The translations under genes were made by a program, and so were the position numbers. The notes beneath the pieces are model-generated. The model saw only the letters and a program-made list of their open reading frames with translations, was not told the DNA's origin and made no database searches. A DNA stretch of 64,000 bases, taken from Rheinheimera sp. EpRS3. GTDB taxonomy: Bacteria; Pseudomonadota; Gammaproteobacteria; Enterobacterales; Alteromonadaceae. The stretch spans positions 1,511,270 through 1,575,269 of the forward strand of contig NZ_LNQS01000001.1 in the NCBI RefSeq assembly GCF_001513785.1, in the 5' to 3' direction. Positions 7,865-17,329 of the stretch are shown piece by piece (position 1 is the first letter of the stretch; every line of letters begins with the position of its first letter).

Positions 7865-8106
7865 TTATTCAGTCTTCTCTTTAAACTCACACAAATCTTC
7901 AATAAGGCAGTTGCCGCAGCGCGGTTTGCGCGCTACGCAGGTGTAGCGGCCGTGTAGGATTAGCCAATGGTGCAGGTCGAGTTTAAACTCACTTGGCACC
8001 ACCTTAAGTAATTTGTGTTCTACCTCGCCGACATTTTTACCCGGTGCCAGCTTAGTGCGGTTTGATACGCGAAAAATATGCGTATCTACCGCTATGGTAG
8101 GCCAAT
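7865..8106 (-). pseudogene. Displaced 3' fragment of nth
   Basis: Reverse strand reads the last ~80 codons of endonuclease III in frame, from WPTIAVDTHIF through the four-cysteine cluster (C-x6-C-x2-C-x5-C) to a stop at 7865-7867. It aligns without gaps to the end of the intact nth (12070-12307), with about 29 differences in 236 bases by my count. Homology stops abruptly at about 8106. There is no start codon or ribosome site, so it is not expressed as a protein. It occupies most of the 400-base stretch 7743-8141. Confidence 0.92.
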
Positions 8107-8141
8107 CAACAATCGTAAAAGGTTACTGCGCGAGCCGTAAA

Positions 8142-9047
8142 TTAGCTTTGGTGATTGTCACGATATCTTATGGCTTCTACGAACGCCATAAAAGCCGGTG
8201 AAGCTTGCCTGCGGTTGGGATAATACAAATGGAAACCCTGAAAATAGGGGCTCCAATCTGTTACTACCGCTTTAAGTCTGCCATCGGCCAGATAAGGTGC
8301 TGCCAAAGGTTCTGGCACATAAGCCAGTCCGATGCCATCCAGTGCCGCATTGAGTACATGCATAATGCTATTGAATACGAGTTGGCCTTCAACTTTAACT
8401 GTAAAGGCTCGCCCTTGCTTTTCAAATTCCCACGCATAAATTGCACCTGCTATGCGGTGACGAATATTAATACACGAATGCTCTGTTAGCTCATAAGGAG
8501 TGGCGGGTGCTGATTGTCGCGCAAAGTAAGCCGGCGAGCCAACTACGATAAGCCGCCAGTCCGGGCCAATGCGCACAGCAATCATATCTTTGCTGATATC
8601 TTCCCCTAAACGAATACCGGCATCAAAACGCGCTTCAACCACATTGGTAAAGCCGTAGTCGACGTACAGCTCAAGTTTGATATCCGGGTAGTCCTGCAAA
8701 AATGCTGTTAGCTTCGGGCGCAGATGCAGTTCTATCTGATCATCAGTGCAGCTAATGCGCAGTGTTCCTTTAGGTTTATCGCGTAATTCACCCAAGGCAT
8801 CCAGTTCAGCATCAATTTGTTCAAACAGCGGTGCTACCGATTCAAACAAACGCACACCAGCTTCTGTCATAGACACATTACGTGTAGTTCGGGTTAATAA
8901 CCGAACCCCGAGTTTTTCTTCCAGGTTACGGATGGTGTGGCTTAGTGCAGATGGGGTAACGCGCAACCCGGCCGCCGCTTTGGTAAAGCTCTGGTGTTGT
9001 GCTACGGCCAGAAAAGCCTGCAGGTCATTCATTTTGCTGTTTGCCAT
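8142..9047 (-). CDS. LysR-family transcriptional regulator
   Basis: 301 residues, the usual LysR length. The N-terminal winged helix is plain: DLQAFLAVAQHQSFTKAAAGLRVTPSALSHTIRNLEEKLGVRLLTRTTRNVSMTEAG. The rest is the two-lobed effector-binding domain of the PgrR/DmlR-like group (DAGIRLGEDISKDMIAVRIG, GIGLAYVPE). It is divergent from the MFS transporter gene with about 104 bases between the starts, the usual arrangement for a LysR regulator and its target. It probably controls the transporter, cyclophilin-like and hydrolase genes. The effector is unknown. Confidence 0.92.
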   Translation of the reverse strand: MANSKMNDLQAFLAVAQHQSFTKAAAGLRVTPSALSHTIRNLEEKLGVRLLTRTTRNVSMTEAGVRLFESVAPLFEQIDAELDALGELRDKPKGTLRISCTDDQIELHLRPKLTAFLQDYPDIKLELYVDYGFTNVVEARFDAGIRLGEDISKDMIAVRIGPDWRLIVVGSPAYFARQSAPATPYELTEHSCINIRHRIAGAIYAWEFEKQGRAFTVKVEGQLVFNSIMHVLNAALDGIGLAYVPEPLAAPYLADGRLKAVVTDWSPYFQGFHLYYPNRRQASPAFMAFVEAIRYRDNHQS

Positions 9048-9151
9048 TGCTGAATTTTTCTCACAACTACATCAATATTATGCCTACTAATCAAATAGTC
9101 GCCTGTCTGTCAATATAACAAGGTGTTTTTAGCCTTGAAAAGTGTAATTCG

Positions 9152-10348
9152 ATGACAGTTGCTGTAACTGATATGCCACGAGATAACGTAAAACCCGCTT
9201 ACTGGAGTGGTGTATTTGCTATGACATTATGTGTGTTCGCGCTGATTGCCTCAGAGTTTCTGCCGGTTAGCTTGCTTACGCCATTGGCAGCCGACTTAAG
9301 CGTAACCGAAGGCATGGCCGGACAGGGTATCGCTATTTCCGGCGCTTTTGCTGTATTAACCAGCCTGTTTATTCCGCTGTTGGCAGGCAATTTAGATCGC
9401 AAAACCCTGCTGCTGGCGCTGACGGCGTTAATGGGGGCATCCGGAGCCATTGTTGCCCTGGCTCCGGGTTATGGCATTTACATGTTGGGGCGTGCACTGC
9501 TTGGCGTTGTGATAGGCGGATTTTGGTCGATGTCTGCGGCTATTGCTATCCGGCTGGTGCCGTCTGAAAAAGTGCCCCGCGCTCTGGCGATTTTTAACAG
9601 TGGTAATGCGTTAGCCGCCGTAATTGCTGTGCCGTTGGGAGCCTATTTAGGCGCGGTGATAGGCTGGCGCGGTGCCTTTCTCTGTCTGGTGCCGGTTGCG
9701 GCCATCGCTTTTGTCTGGCAATGGCTTAGTTTACCAGCCATGCCGGTAGCATCAGCTGTTCGCGGTCCTGCTAATGTATTTAGGCTGTTGAAACAGCCTT
9801 TGCATCTGCTTGGTATGCTGGCGGTTGGCATGTTCTTTATGGGCCAGTTTGCTTTGTTCACTTTTATTCGTCCCTTTCTGGAAACGGTTACCGCAGTGGC
9901 TGTGCCAACACTTTCAGCTATGTTCTTCGTGCTGGGTATTGCAGGCTTAATTGGCACCGTGTTTATCGGTGGATTGCTGCAGCGCAATCTGTACCGGATG
10001 TTGATCGTGATGCCGTTATTAATGGCAGTAACCGCCTTAGCGCTGATCGCTTTTGGAAGCTCAGTGGCTGCAGTGTTCGTCCTGCTGGGATTTTGGGGCT
10101 TGGTCGCCACCGCCGCACCTGTCGGGTGGTGGGCCTGGTTGGCTAAATCGGTGCCACAAAACGCCGAAGCAGGCGGCGGCCTGATGGTTGCCGTGATCCA
10201 ATTAGCCATTGCTGTGGGTTCAACTATGGGTGGGGTGCTTTTTGATGCCGGTGGTTATCAAATCGCATTTGTGGCAAGTGCACTGCTATTACTGCTCGCT
10301 GCTGTACTGGCTGCGCTAACTGCGCGCAGAGCTGTCACTTTGCAATAA
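9152..10348 (+). CDS. MFS transporter (DHA1-type drug/sugar efflux)
   Basis: 398 residues with 12 predicted membrane helices. Family marks include the helix 2-3 loop LLAGNLDRKTLLLAL (the conserved D-R-K/R region) and GRALLGVVIGGFWSMSAAIAIRLVP in helices 4-5, typical of the AraJ / NepI / YdhP group of drug:proton antiporters. It leads a plus-strand cluster with the cyclophilin-like protein (19 bases on) and the hydrolase, with LysR divergent. A role in export of a small organic compound fits the neighbours. Confidence 0.9.
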   Translation: MTVAVTDMPRDNVKPAYWSGVFAMTLCVFALIASEFLPVSLLTPLAADLSVTEGMAGQGIAISGAFAVLTSLFIPLLAGNLDRKTLLLALTALMGASGAIVALAPGYGIYMLGRALLGVVIGGFWSMSAAIAIRLVPSEKVPRALAIFNSGNALAAVIAVPLGAYLGAVIGWRGAFLCLVPVAAIAFVWQWLSLPAMPVASAVRGPANVFRLLKQPLHLLGMLAVGMFFMGQFALFTFIRPFLETVTAVAVPTLSAMFFVLGIAGLIGTVFIGGLLQRNLYRMLIVMPLLMAVTALALIAFGSSVAAVFVLLGFWGLVATAAPVGWWAWLAKSVPQNAEAGGGLMVAVIQLAIAVGSTMGGVLFDAGGYQIAFVASALLLLLAAVLAALTARRAVTLQ

Positions 10349-10367
10349 ACGGCTGAGGGATAATTTC

Positions 10368-10841
10368 ATGAGCAACAGAAAGTGGTTTACGTTTATGTTG
10401 GCATTGGGTTCGGTCGCGCTGACCGTGGCGCTGACCGTGGCGCAGGCTGGCGCTACTCCTGCTAAGCATAAGGGGAATAACATGTATCAAATAAACATTA
10501 CATTGGATGATGCCGTCATTACGGCCAGTCTTGATGACACCCCGACCGTGCGGGATTTTATCGCCCGGTTGCCAATGACGGTAAAACTTGAAGATTACGC
10601 CGCAACGGAAAAAATTACTTATCTGCCCCATAAGCTGAACACTGAGGGCGCACCGGCCGGCGTTGATCCAGCTATTGGTGACATCGCCTACTACGCCCCC
10701 TGGGGCAATATTGCTATTTACTACAAAGATTTTGGTTACTCGCCTGGCCTGATCAAACTGGGTGAGATCACCAGTGGCATGGCACACCTTAAGTTTAGTG
10801 GTGCCAAACAGGCGACTATTGAACTTATCCACACTAACTGA
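10368..10841 (+). CDS. Cyclophilin-like fold protein (PF18050 type)
   Basis: 157 residues from ATG 10368 (GAGGGA upstream), with a signal peptide ending near AQAGA. The mature part, INITLDDAVITASLDDTPTVRDFIARLPMTVKLEDYAATEKI to GDIAYYAPWGNIAIYYKDFGYSPGLIKLGEI, matches the small cyclophilin-like family often found next to flavodoxin, MFS or hydrolase genes. The role is unknown. A second ATG at 10482 has its own AGGGG ribosome site and would give a 119-residue cytosolic form, so the exported and leaderless starts are both possible. The signal's hydrophobic core contains a duplicated VALT. Confidence 0.8.
   Translation: MSNRKWFTFMLALGSVALTVALTVAQAGATPAKHKGNNMYQINITLDDAVITASLDDTPTVRDFIARLPMTVKLEDYAATEKITYLPHKLNTEGAPAGVDPAIGDIAYYAPWGNIAIYYKDFGYSPGLIKLGEITSGMAHLKFSGAKQATIELIHTN
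10416..10443 (+). repeat. 12-bp tandem duplication in a signal-peptide core
   Basis: The unit GCGCTGACCGTG occurs twice plus four bases, adding four residues (VALT VALT) in frame to the hydrophobic core of the cyclophilin-like protein's leader. Likely a recent slippage event. Confidence 0.8.
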
Positions 10842-10858
10842 CAAATGAGGAACATCGC

Positions 10859-11953
10859 ATGAACACCTATGCAGAACCCGTAACCAATAATAGCCGCCGC
10901 ACGTTATTAAAAATGACCGTCCTGGGTATAGCCGTGACTAGTGTTTTATCCGCTATAACATTAGCTACACCGGTAAATGCCGAACCTTCGGCACAGTTGC
11001 AACTTGTTAGCGAGTGGGACAAAACCTTTGCCAAAAGCGACAAGGTTGACCACAGAAAAGTGACCTTTAAAAACCGCTATGGCATTACTTTGGCCGCAGA
11101 TCTTTATGTGCCGAAAAACAGCAGCGGTAAACAGGCTGCCATTGTTGTTGGTGGCCCTTTTGGCGCGGTAAAAGAGCAATCATCAGGTTTATATGCGCAA
11201 ATTATGGCAGAACGCGGCTTTATAACATTGGCGTTTGATCCGTCTTACACCGGTGAAAGTGGCGGCGAACCGCGCAATGTGGCCTCACCCGATATCAATA
11301 CTGAAGATTTTAGTGCCGCCGTTGACTTTATAGGCCTGTTACAAAATGTTGATCGTGAGCGTATTGGCATCATTGGTATTTGCGGTTGGGGTGGTATGGC
11401 ATTAAATGCCGTAGCGGCCGACAAGCGCGTCAAAGCCGTCGTCGCCAGCACCATGTACGATATGACCCGCGTTATGTCCAGAGGCTACAACGACAGCGTG
11501 ACCCCTGAGCAACGTGCACAAACTTTAGAGCAACTGAGCCGGCAGCGTTGGGAAGATGCTGCAAACGTGAAGCCGGCCTATCAGCCGGACTACAACACCC
11601 CTCCGGAGGATGGTGCACCGCAGTTCATGGTCGACTACCACGACTACTATGGAACGCCGCGCGGCTATCATAAGCGGGCGGTCAATTCCGGCAATGCCTG
11701 GACGCTCACTACGCCGTTGTCGTTTATGAATATGCCGATCCTGAGCTACATCGATGAAATATCGCCTCGCCCGATCTTATTTGTCCATGGTGAAAAGGCG
11801 CATTCGCGTTATTTTGCCGAAACAGCTTATGCAGCAGCGGCACAACCGAAAGAACTAATGATTATCGAAGGTGCCAGCCACGTTGATTTGTATGACCAAG
11901 TGGACAAAATCCCGTTTGACAAGCTGACGGACTTCTTCCGGAAAAATCTGTAA
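10859..11953 (+). CDS. Alpha/beta hydrolase, dienelactone-hydrolase-like, Tat-exported
   Basis: 364 residues, GAGGA before the ATG. The leader has a twin-arginine signal (NSRRTLLKM, then a hydrophobic stretch ending NAEP), so the protein should be folded before export. The catalytic domain (YcjY/DUF1100-like) shows the nucleophile motif GICGWGG, with Cys rather than Ser, as in dienelactone hydrolases; an acid near FVHGEKAHSRYFAE; and His in GASHVDLYD. It is 18 bases after the cyclophilin-like gene. The substrate is unknown; a lactone or ester is plausible. Confidence 0.87.
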   Translation: MNTYAEPVTNNSRRTLLKMTVLGIAVTSVLSAITLATPVNAEPSAQLQLVSEWDKTFAKSDKVDHRKVTFKNRYGITLAADLYVPKNSSGKQAAIVVGGPFGAVKEQSSGLYAQIMAERGFITLAFDPSYTGESGGEPRNVASPDINTEDFSAAVDFIGLLQNVDRERIGIIGICGWGGMALNAVAADKRVKAVVASTMYDMTRVMSRGYNDSVTPEQRAQTLEQLSRQRWEDAANVKPAYQPDYNTPPEDGAPQFMVDYHDYYGTPRGYHKRAVNSGNAWTLTTPLSFMNMPILSYIDEISPRPILFVHGEKAHSRYFAETAYAAAAQPKELMIIEGASHVDLYDQVDKIPFDKLTDFFRKNL

Positions 11954-12069
11954 AGCAAATTGAGGCCATGACAGGTGGGGCGCCTTTCCATTTCAGCTCA
12001 CCATGGGGAAAGTTGGTTAAGTGTATTGGAGCTGCAAGCCCGGAGTTATAGCGTGACGGAGGTGCTGAA

Positions 12070-12702
12070 CTAGTCAGTTTTCTCTTTAAATTCACACAAA
12101 TCCTCAATAAGGCAGCTGCCACAACGCGGTTTACGCGCTACGCAGGTGTAGCGGCCGTGCAGGATTAGCCAGTGGTGCACGTCGAGCTTAAACTCGGCGG
12201 GCACCACTTTAAGCAATTTGTGTTCAACCTCGTCGACATTTTTACCCGGCGCCAGTTTAGTGCGGTTAGATACACGGAAAATGTGGGTGTCTACCGCTAT
12301 AGTAGGCCAGCCAAAGGCGGTGTTCAGTACCACATTGGCGGTTTTACGGCCAACGCCGGGTAGGGCTTCGAGTGCTTCGCGGTTTTCCGGCACTTCGCCG
12401 CCGTGTTGCTCGACCAGTATGCGGCAGGTTTTAATCACATTTTCGGCTTTGGTATTAAACAAACCAATGGTTTTAATGTAGTGCTTTACCCCGTCTACAC
12501 CCAAGTCCAGCATCGCTTGCGGGGTACGCGCTGCCGGAAAAAAATGTTTGGTAGCTTTATTCACCCCCACATCGGTGGCCTGGGCGGATAACAGCACCGC
12601 TATCAGCAGCTCAAACGGTGAGCTGTATTCCAGCTCGGTGGTGGGTGTTGGATTAGCTGCGCGCAGGCGGCTGAGTATTTCAATACGTTTTTGTTTATTC
12701 AT
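12070..12702 (-). CDS. nth: Endonuclease III
   Basis: DNA glycosylase/AP lyase that removes oxidised pyrimidines. 210 residues from ATG 12702, close to the 211 of the E. coli enzyme; the longer frame upstream overlaps rnfE and is not used. Visible: the helix-hairpin-helix LPGVGRKTANVVLN with the catalytic Lys, the catalytic Asp in AVDTHIFRVSNR, and the four Cys of the [4Fe-4S] cluster at the C-terminus (CVARKPRCGSCLIEDLC). It starts 7 bases after the rnfE stop, the same rnf-nth arrangement as in E. coli. Its last ~236 bases are duplicated at 7865-8106. Confidence 0.97.
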   Translation of the reverse strand: MNKQKRIEILSRLRAANPTPTTELEYSSPFELLIAVLLSAQATDVGVNKATKHFFPAARTPQAMLDLGVDGVKHYIKTIGLFNTKAENVIKTCRILVEQHGGEVPENREALEALPGVGRKTANVVLNTAFGWPTIAVDTHIFRVSNRTKLAPGKNVDEVEHKLLKVVPAEFKLDVHHWLILHGRYTCVARKPRCGSCLIEDLCEFKEKTD

Positions 12703-12709
12703 CTGTTTT

Positions 12710-13405
12710 TTACTGCGCAGCGCCGGTAACGCGGGCACGGGCAATACTGCCTTTTTCCACTGCCTGGCGTTGTTTAAGTTTATTATCAATAACGTTTTTC
12801 AGCGCGATCAGCAGCCCCATACCAAGGAATGCACCGGGTGGCAGCATGGCCAGCAAAAAATGGCTGTCGGCGTGGAATACTTCTACCCGTAATGCTTTGG
12901 CCCAGTCACCCAGTAATAAGTCAGCACCGTCAAACAAAGTGCCCTGGCCAAGTACTTCACGCATGGCGCCCAGTACCAGTAATACCAGCATAAAACCTAA
13001 GCCCATCATAATGGCGTCGATGGCAGAGGGCAGCACCGGGTTTTTTGAGGCAAAGGCCTCAGCCCGGCCGATAATAGCGCAGTTAGTGACAATTAATGGA
13101 ATAAAAATACCCAGAGACAGGTACAAGTCATAGGTATAAGCATTCATCAGCAGTTGTACGGCGGTAACCAGGCTGGCAATAATTAACACAAACACCGGAA
13201 TACGAATTTCGCTGGCAACATGGTTACGCACTAAAGACACCGCGATATTGGAACCGAGCAGTACTAATAAAGTCGCGGCGCCAAGCCCCAGCGCATTGGT
13301 AACCGTGGCGGTAACGGCCAATAGCGGGCACAGGCCCAGCAACTGCACCAGCCCTGGGTTGTTTTTCCATAAACCCTGCAGGGTTAATTCTTTAAACTGA
13401 CTCAT
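12710..13405 (-). CDS. rnfE: Electron transport complex subunit RnfE (RsxE)
   Basis: 231 residues from ATG 13405 (GAGG 4 bases before it), starting [29 protein letters not shown], colinear with E. coli RsxE; an upstream ATG in the same frame would overlap rnfG and is less likely. Integral membrane subunit with six helices; [12 protein letters not shown] and [16 protein letters not shown] are family marks. It is homologous to RnfA and NqrD, and together with RnfA holds the intramembrane [2Fe-2S] centre between paired Cys residues ([15 protein letters not shown]). Confidence 0.96.
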   Translation of the reverse strand: MSQFKELTLQGLWKNNPGLVQLLGLCPLLAVTATVTNALGLGAATLLVLLGSNIAVSLVRNHVASEIRIPVFVLIIASLVTAVQLLMNAYTYDLYLSLGIFIPLIVTNCAIIGRAEAFASKNPVLPSAIDAIMMGLGFMLVLLVLGAMREVLGQGTLFDGADLLLGDWAKALRVEVFHADSHFLLAMLPPGAFLGMGLLIALKNVIDNKLKQRQAVEKGSIARARVTGAAQ

Positions 13406-13415
13406 TGTGGCCTCG

Positions 13416-14042
13416 TTATAGGGCGCAATTGGCCGGGATATCGGCAAGTTCAGGCTGTTGCTGTATCAGCAGGGCGGCATTGCGCACTGCCTGTATTACT
13501 GCCCGAGGTGTAATAGTGGCGCCGGTAAACTGATCAAAATCGCCGCCATCTTTGCGCACTGCCCATTTACTGGCATTGTCGTCTGTTACCGTTTTACCGC
13601 TAAAGCTGAAAATCCATGGCGAGCGGCGGGCTTCTATTTTGTCACCCAGGCCCGGTGTTTCTTTATGATCCAGTACCCGGCTGCCTAAAATAGTGCCGTC
13701 CGGGGTTAAGGCGACTATTAAATCAATATTACCGCTGTAGCCATTTGGTGCTGTGGTTTCAACAATAAAACCTGCCAGTTCGCCGTTCTGGCGCCAGCGA
13801 TACACCGCTTGCGCGGTGGTGCGGCCCAACAGTGCTTCATTGGTTACCAGCAGACAATCCTGCAGTAATGACTGGCTGGCGTCTACGCCGGGCAGTACTT
13901 CAGACAAAATAGCCAGCTTACTGGCCAGCAGTTGCTCACTGATACGGGGGGCAGTTTGCTGGTTTACCAGGCTGAGTATTGCGACACAAAATACAGCTGC
14001 AGCGCCAAGCGCCAGGGCATTTTTTCTGATGGCTCGAATCAT
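13416..14042 (-). CDS. rnfG: Electron transport complex subunit RnfG (RsxG)
   Basis: 208 residues: one N-terminal membrane helix (about 9-27) and a periplasmic FMN-binding domain. The covalent flavin site S/T-G-A-T is seen as [13 protein letters not shown], with the Thr of ATIT as the attachment residue; the flavin is placed by the ApbE transferase. It carries electrons from the Rnf core on the periplasmic side. Overlaps rnfD's stop by 4 bases (ATGA). Confidence 0.96.
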   Translation of the reverse strand: MIRAIRKNALALGAAAVFCVAILSLVNQQTAPRISEQLLASKLAILSEVLPGVDASQSLLQDCLLVTNEALLGRTTAQAVYRWRQNGELAGFIVETTAPNGYSGNIDLIVALTPDGTILGSRVLDHKETPGLGDKIEARRSPWIFSFSGKTVTDDNASKWAVRKDGGDFDQFTGATITPRAVIQAVRNAALLIQQQPELADIPANCAL

Positions 14043-15106
14043 TTTAGTTCGCTCCGCGGCCGGTGGCCATAAGTACGGGGCCGGGTGTAGTAATCAATTA
14101 ACGGCACCGCCATATTGGCCAGTAATACGGCAAAGGCATAGGCGTCGGGGTAGCCACCAAAATTGCGGATTAAAAATACCAGCAGGCCAATCAGGGCGCC
14201 GTAGACCAAACGGCCTTTGTTGGTGGTGGAGGCCGACACAGGATCGGTAGCAATAAAAAACGCCGCCAGCATAGTGCCGCCACTAAACAGATGAAATAGC
14301 GGCCCGGCAATGGTATCCGGCGCTGCCAGAGTGGCAATGGCAGATAACACAAACAGGCTGGCAATAACGGCCAGTGGAATACGCCAACTGATAATTTTCT
14401 GCTGAATAAGCAGTAAACCACCGGCCAGATAAGCCAGGTTGAGCCACAACCAGCCGGTACCGGCAAAGGCAAAAAACACCGGCCGGTTCAGGCTTTCATC
14501 CAGCGTCAGGCCCCGGCTGAGATCAGTGCGTAAGGTGTCCAGCGGCGTGGCCATGGTAATACCATCTATATTGGCTTGCAGCTGTGGCAGGCTAAAACCA
14601 CTGCAGCTGTAGTGCGTGAAGATACTACAGACAGCGTCCAGCGGGGTTAAATCAACACTTTGCAAAGACAGTGGCGGCAGCCATTGCGTCATTTGCAGCG
14701 GGAATGACACCAGCAGCAATACATAAGCCGCCATCGCCGGGTTAAACAGATTATTGCCCAGGCCGCCGTAAAGTTGTTTAACCATAATAATGGCAAAAGC
14801 GGTGCCAATAACAATGATCCACCAGGGCGCATAGGGCGGTATGGCTATCGCCAGTAATACGGCGGTAAGCAAGGCACTGTTGTCTTTTAAGCGGGACAAT
14901 ACCGGCTTGCCACGTAATTTTAAGATCAGCGCTTCGCTTAGCCAGGCGGTAACGATTGCCAGTACTAACTGGATAAGTACACCATAGCCAAATAATACCG
15001 CCTGCACGGCAATACCGGGTAAACACGCCAGTGCCACCAGTCGCATGATATGCGCTGTGCTGCGTTGGTTATGCTGATGTGGCGAGCTGGCTATTTTAAA
15101 ACTCAT
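14039..15106 (-). CDS. rnfD: Electron transport complex subunit RnfD (RsxD)
   Basis: 355 residues, about nine membrane helices. The covalent FMN site is in the periplasmic loop [12 protein letters not shown], with Thr of MATP as the likely attachment residue; [33 protein letters not shown] is the usual end. Homologous to NqrB. The ATG overlaps the rnfC stop (ATGA), so the two are coupled. Confidence 0.96.
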   Translation of the reverse strand: [355 protein letters not shown]

Positions 15107-17325
15107 GAGTTCTCACTATCGGCTTGTTTACGTGCTTTGGCGCGGGCAATGGCTGCAGCAATGGCAGCTTTGCGCGGATCTTCTTTTACAACCGCATCTG
15201 CTACAACCGTCTCCGCCTGATCTGCTATAACAGCCTCTGTTGCAACGGGGGCGGTTTGCTCTGTGGCTTCAGCACTGGCTTGTTTTTTAGCTTTGGCACG
15301 GGCCAGCGCTGCGGCGACAGCAGCCTTACGCGGATCTTCTGCTGCTACAGCTGCATCAGATGCTGCGGTTGGTTTATTTACTGCACCGGCGCTAGCGGGT
15401 GGTGCACTGGTTTCATTTTCAGTTTGCGCCTGTTGCTTAGCTTTAGCCCGGGCGATAGCGGCAGCAATAGCCGCTTTGCGTGGGTCGGCCTCTGCTGGTG
15501 CCAGTGCCTCGTTGATTTTTTCAGTGTTTGGCGCCGGCATTACTTGCTGTTTTGTCGCATGTTGCTCTGTTGCCTGGGCGGCTTTTTTGGCCTGGGCGCG
15601 GGCAATAGCTGCAGCTACGGCGGCTGCTTTGCTGTCGGTATTATTAGTTGCAGCTGGCGTTGGCTCTGGCTGCCCGCTGGGTGGCTCAGTGGCTTGCTGC
15701 TGGGCTTTTTGTTGTTGATAGTCCCGCGCCTGCTGTTTTTTCAGCTCGCGCTCGGCCAGAATCTGCTCTTTATTGCGCTCATCTGCTGGTGCCGCCTGGG
15801 CCTGTTTCGCTTTAATACGTGCCAGGGCGTCGGCCACAGCGGTATTGGCGCCACTGGCCAGTTGCTGTTGCTGCCGGGCAGCTGCCAGCTGTTGGTTACG
15901 TTGCTGCCGTTCTTGCTTCTCTTGCTCTAACCTGGCGTTACGGGCTTCAAAGCGGGCTTTGGCCTGTTCGGCTTTTAACGCTTCGCGCTGCTGCTCGCGA
16001 ATATCGGCTTTGGCAACACGGTAATACTGCACCAGTGGAATTTCACTCGGGCAGACATAAGCACAGGCACCACATTCAATGCAGTCGGCCAGGTTATATT
16101 CGTTAAGTTTATCGCTGTCTTTGGCTTTGCTGTACCACAGCAATTGCTGCGGCAATAAGCTGGCCGGGCAGGCATCGGCGCAGGCACTGCAGCGGATACA
16201 GTCCATTTCTGTGCTGGCTGCCGGTAACTCTTGTGCAGTGGGGGCCAGTACACAGTTGGTGGTTTTAACTACCGGCACGCTTAAATCGGGCAGGGTAAAG
16301 CCCATCATAGGCCCGCCCATTATAACCCGCTGTTGTGGCTGGCTTTGAAAGCCACAGGCATCGAGCAGTGCCGATACCGGCGTACCCAGTAATGCCAGCA
16401 CATTTTGTGGCTGGTTTAAGGTGTCGCCGGCAACGGTAACAATGCGTGACAGCAACGGGTGATCGTCCAGCACGGCCTGGGCAATAGCAAAGGCGGTGCC
16501 GACGTTTTGCATAACGATGCCAATATCGGCCGGGCGGCGGCCATTGGGCACTTCTTTATTGGTTAACAGCTGAATAAGCTGTTTTTCACCACCAGACGGA
16601 TATTTAGTTGGCACTACGCGCACATAATAGTGCTCACGCTGGCTGCAGGCGGCCATCATTGCCGCAGCGGCTATAGGTTTGTCATCTTCAATACCAATTA
16701 ATACCGCTTTGGGGTTAAGCAAGCGGCACAGAATATCAATGCCTTTAACGATGGTGGTGGCAGCTTCCTGCATCAGTAAATCATCGGCGCTGATGTAGGG
16801 TTCGCATTCAACCGCGTTAATAATCAGATAATCGACCGGTTGCGTAAGGCCGGCTTTAATATGGGTAGGAAAACCGGCACCGCCCATACCGGCTATACCG
16901 CTGTCCTGAATACGGCTGAGCAGGGTGAGATTGTCGCAGGTTAAAAAATTCAACGGCTCGCGCTGGCGCCATTCGTCCAGGCCATCGGGTTCCAGCACCA
17001 GGGTGAGTTCCGGCAATGCCGAAGGGTGCGGGCTGGTGTGCGGCGTTATACTCAATACTGTGCCTGAAGTGGGCGCATGTATCGGCACCGCCATAGAGTT
17101 ATCTGCGCCGGTGAGTTGCTGGCCTTTTAATACTCTTTCACCGACCTTTACCAGTAACTGGCCAGCCACACCAATATGCTGACGCAACGGTAAATACAGC
17201 CGGTCGGGTATCGGTAATACGGCGATCGGTTTTTGATTTGTTTGCTCTTTGCGGCCCGGTGGGTGAATGCCGCCATGGAAATCCCATAGCTTACCGGCCT
17301 GAATTTGCTGAAATAAACCTGGCAT
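15103..17325 (-). CDS. rnfC: Electron transport complex subunit RnfC (RsxC)
   Basis: 740 residues, the same length as E. coli RsxC. N-terminal FMN/NADH-binding part with GMGGAGFPTHIK and AVECEPYI; then two 4Fe-4S motifs (CIRCSACADACP and CIECGACAYVCP). From about residue 440 there is an Ala/Lys/Gln-rich coiled coil, and the tail carries four imperfect copies of a segment built on DPRKAAIAAAIARAKAK, seen also in the E. coli protein. It is the NADH-side peripheral subunit of the complex. Starts 4 bases after rnfB. Confidence 0.96.
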   Translation of the reverse strand: MPGLFQQIQAGKLWDFHGGIHPPGRKEQTNQKPIAVLPIPDRLYLPLRQHIGVAGQLLVKVGERVLKGQQLTGADNSMAVPIHAPTSGTVLSITPHTSPHPSALPELTLVLEPDGLDEWRQREPLNFLTCDNLTLLSRIQDSGIAGMGGAGFPTHIKAGLTQPVDYLIINAVECEPYISADDLLMQEAATTIVKGIDILCRLLNPKAVLIGIEDDKPIAAAAMMAACSQREHYYVRVVPTKYPSGGEKQLIQLLTNKEVPNGRRPADIGIVMQNVGTAFAIAQAVLDDHPLLSRIVTVAGDTLNQPQNVLALLGTPVSALLDACGFQSQPQQRVIMGGPMMGFTLPDLSVPVVKTTNCVLAPTAQELPAASTEMDCIRCSACADACPASLLPQQLLWYSKAKDSDKLNEYNLADCIECGACAYVCPSEIPLVQYYRVAKADIREQQREALKAEQAKARFEARNARLEQEKQERQQRNQQLAAARQQQQLASGANTAVADALARIKAKQAQAAPADERNKEQILAERELKKQQARDYQQQKAQQQATEPPSGQPEPTPAATNNTDSKAAAVAAAIARAQAKKAAQATEQHATKQQVMPAPNTEKINEALAPAEADPRKAAIAAAIARAKAKQQAQTENETSAPPASAGAVNKPTAASDAAVAAEDPRKAAVAAALARAKAKKQASAEATEQTAPVATEAVIADQAETVVADAVVKEDPRKAAIAAAIARAKARKQADSENS

Positions 17326-17329
17326 GGCG

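Noticed and set aside
9643..10209. 188-codon minus-strand frame under the MFS gene
   Set aside because: Shadow of a strongly coding membrane protein gene; composition rich in Thr/Pro/Asn and no ribosome site.
15150..15700. Repetitive coding sequence in rnfC, and long plus-strand open frames across it
   Set aside because: The repeats are the known Ala/Lys-rich tail of RnfC; the plus-strand frames are shadows of the biased codon pattern.
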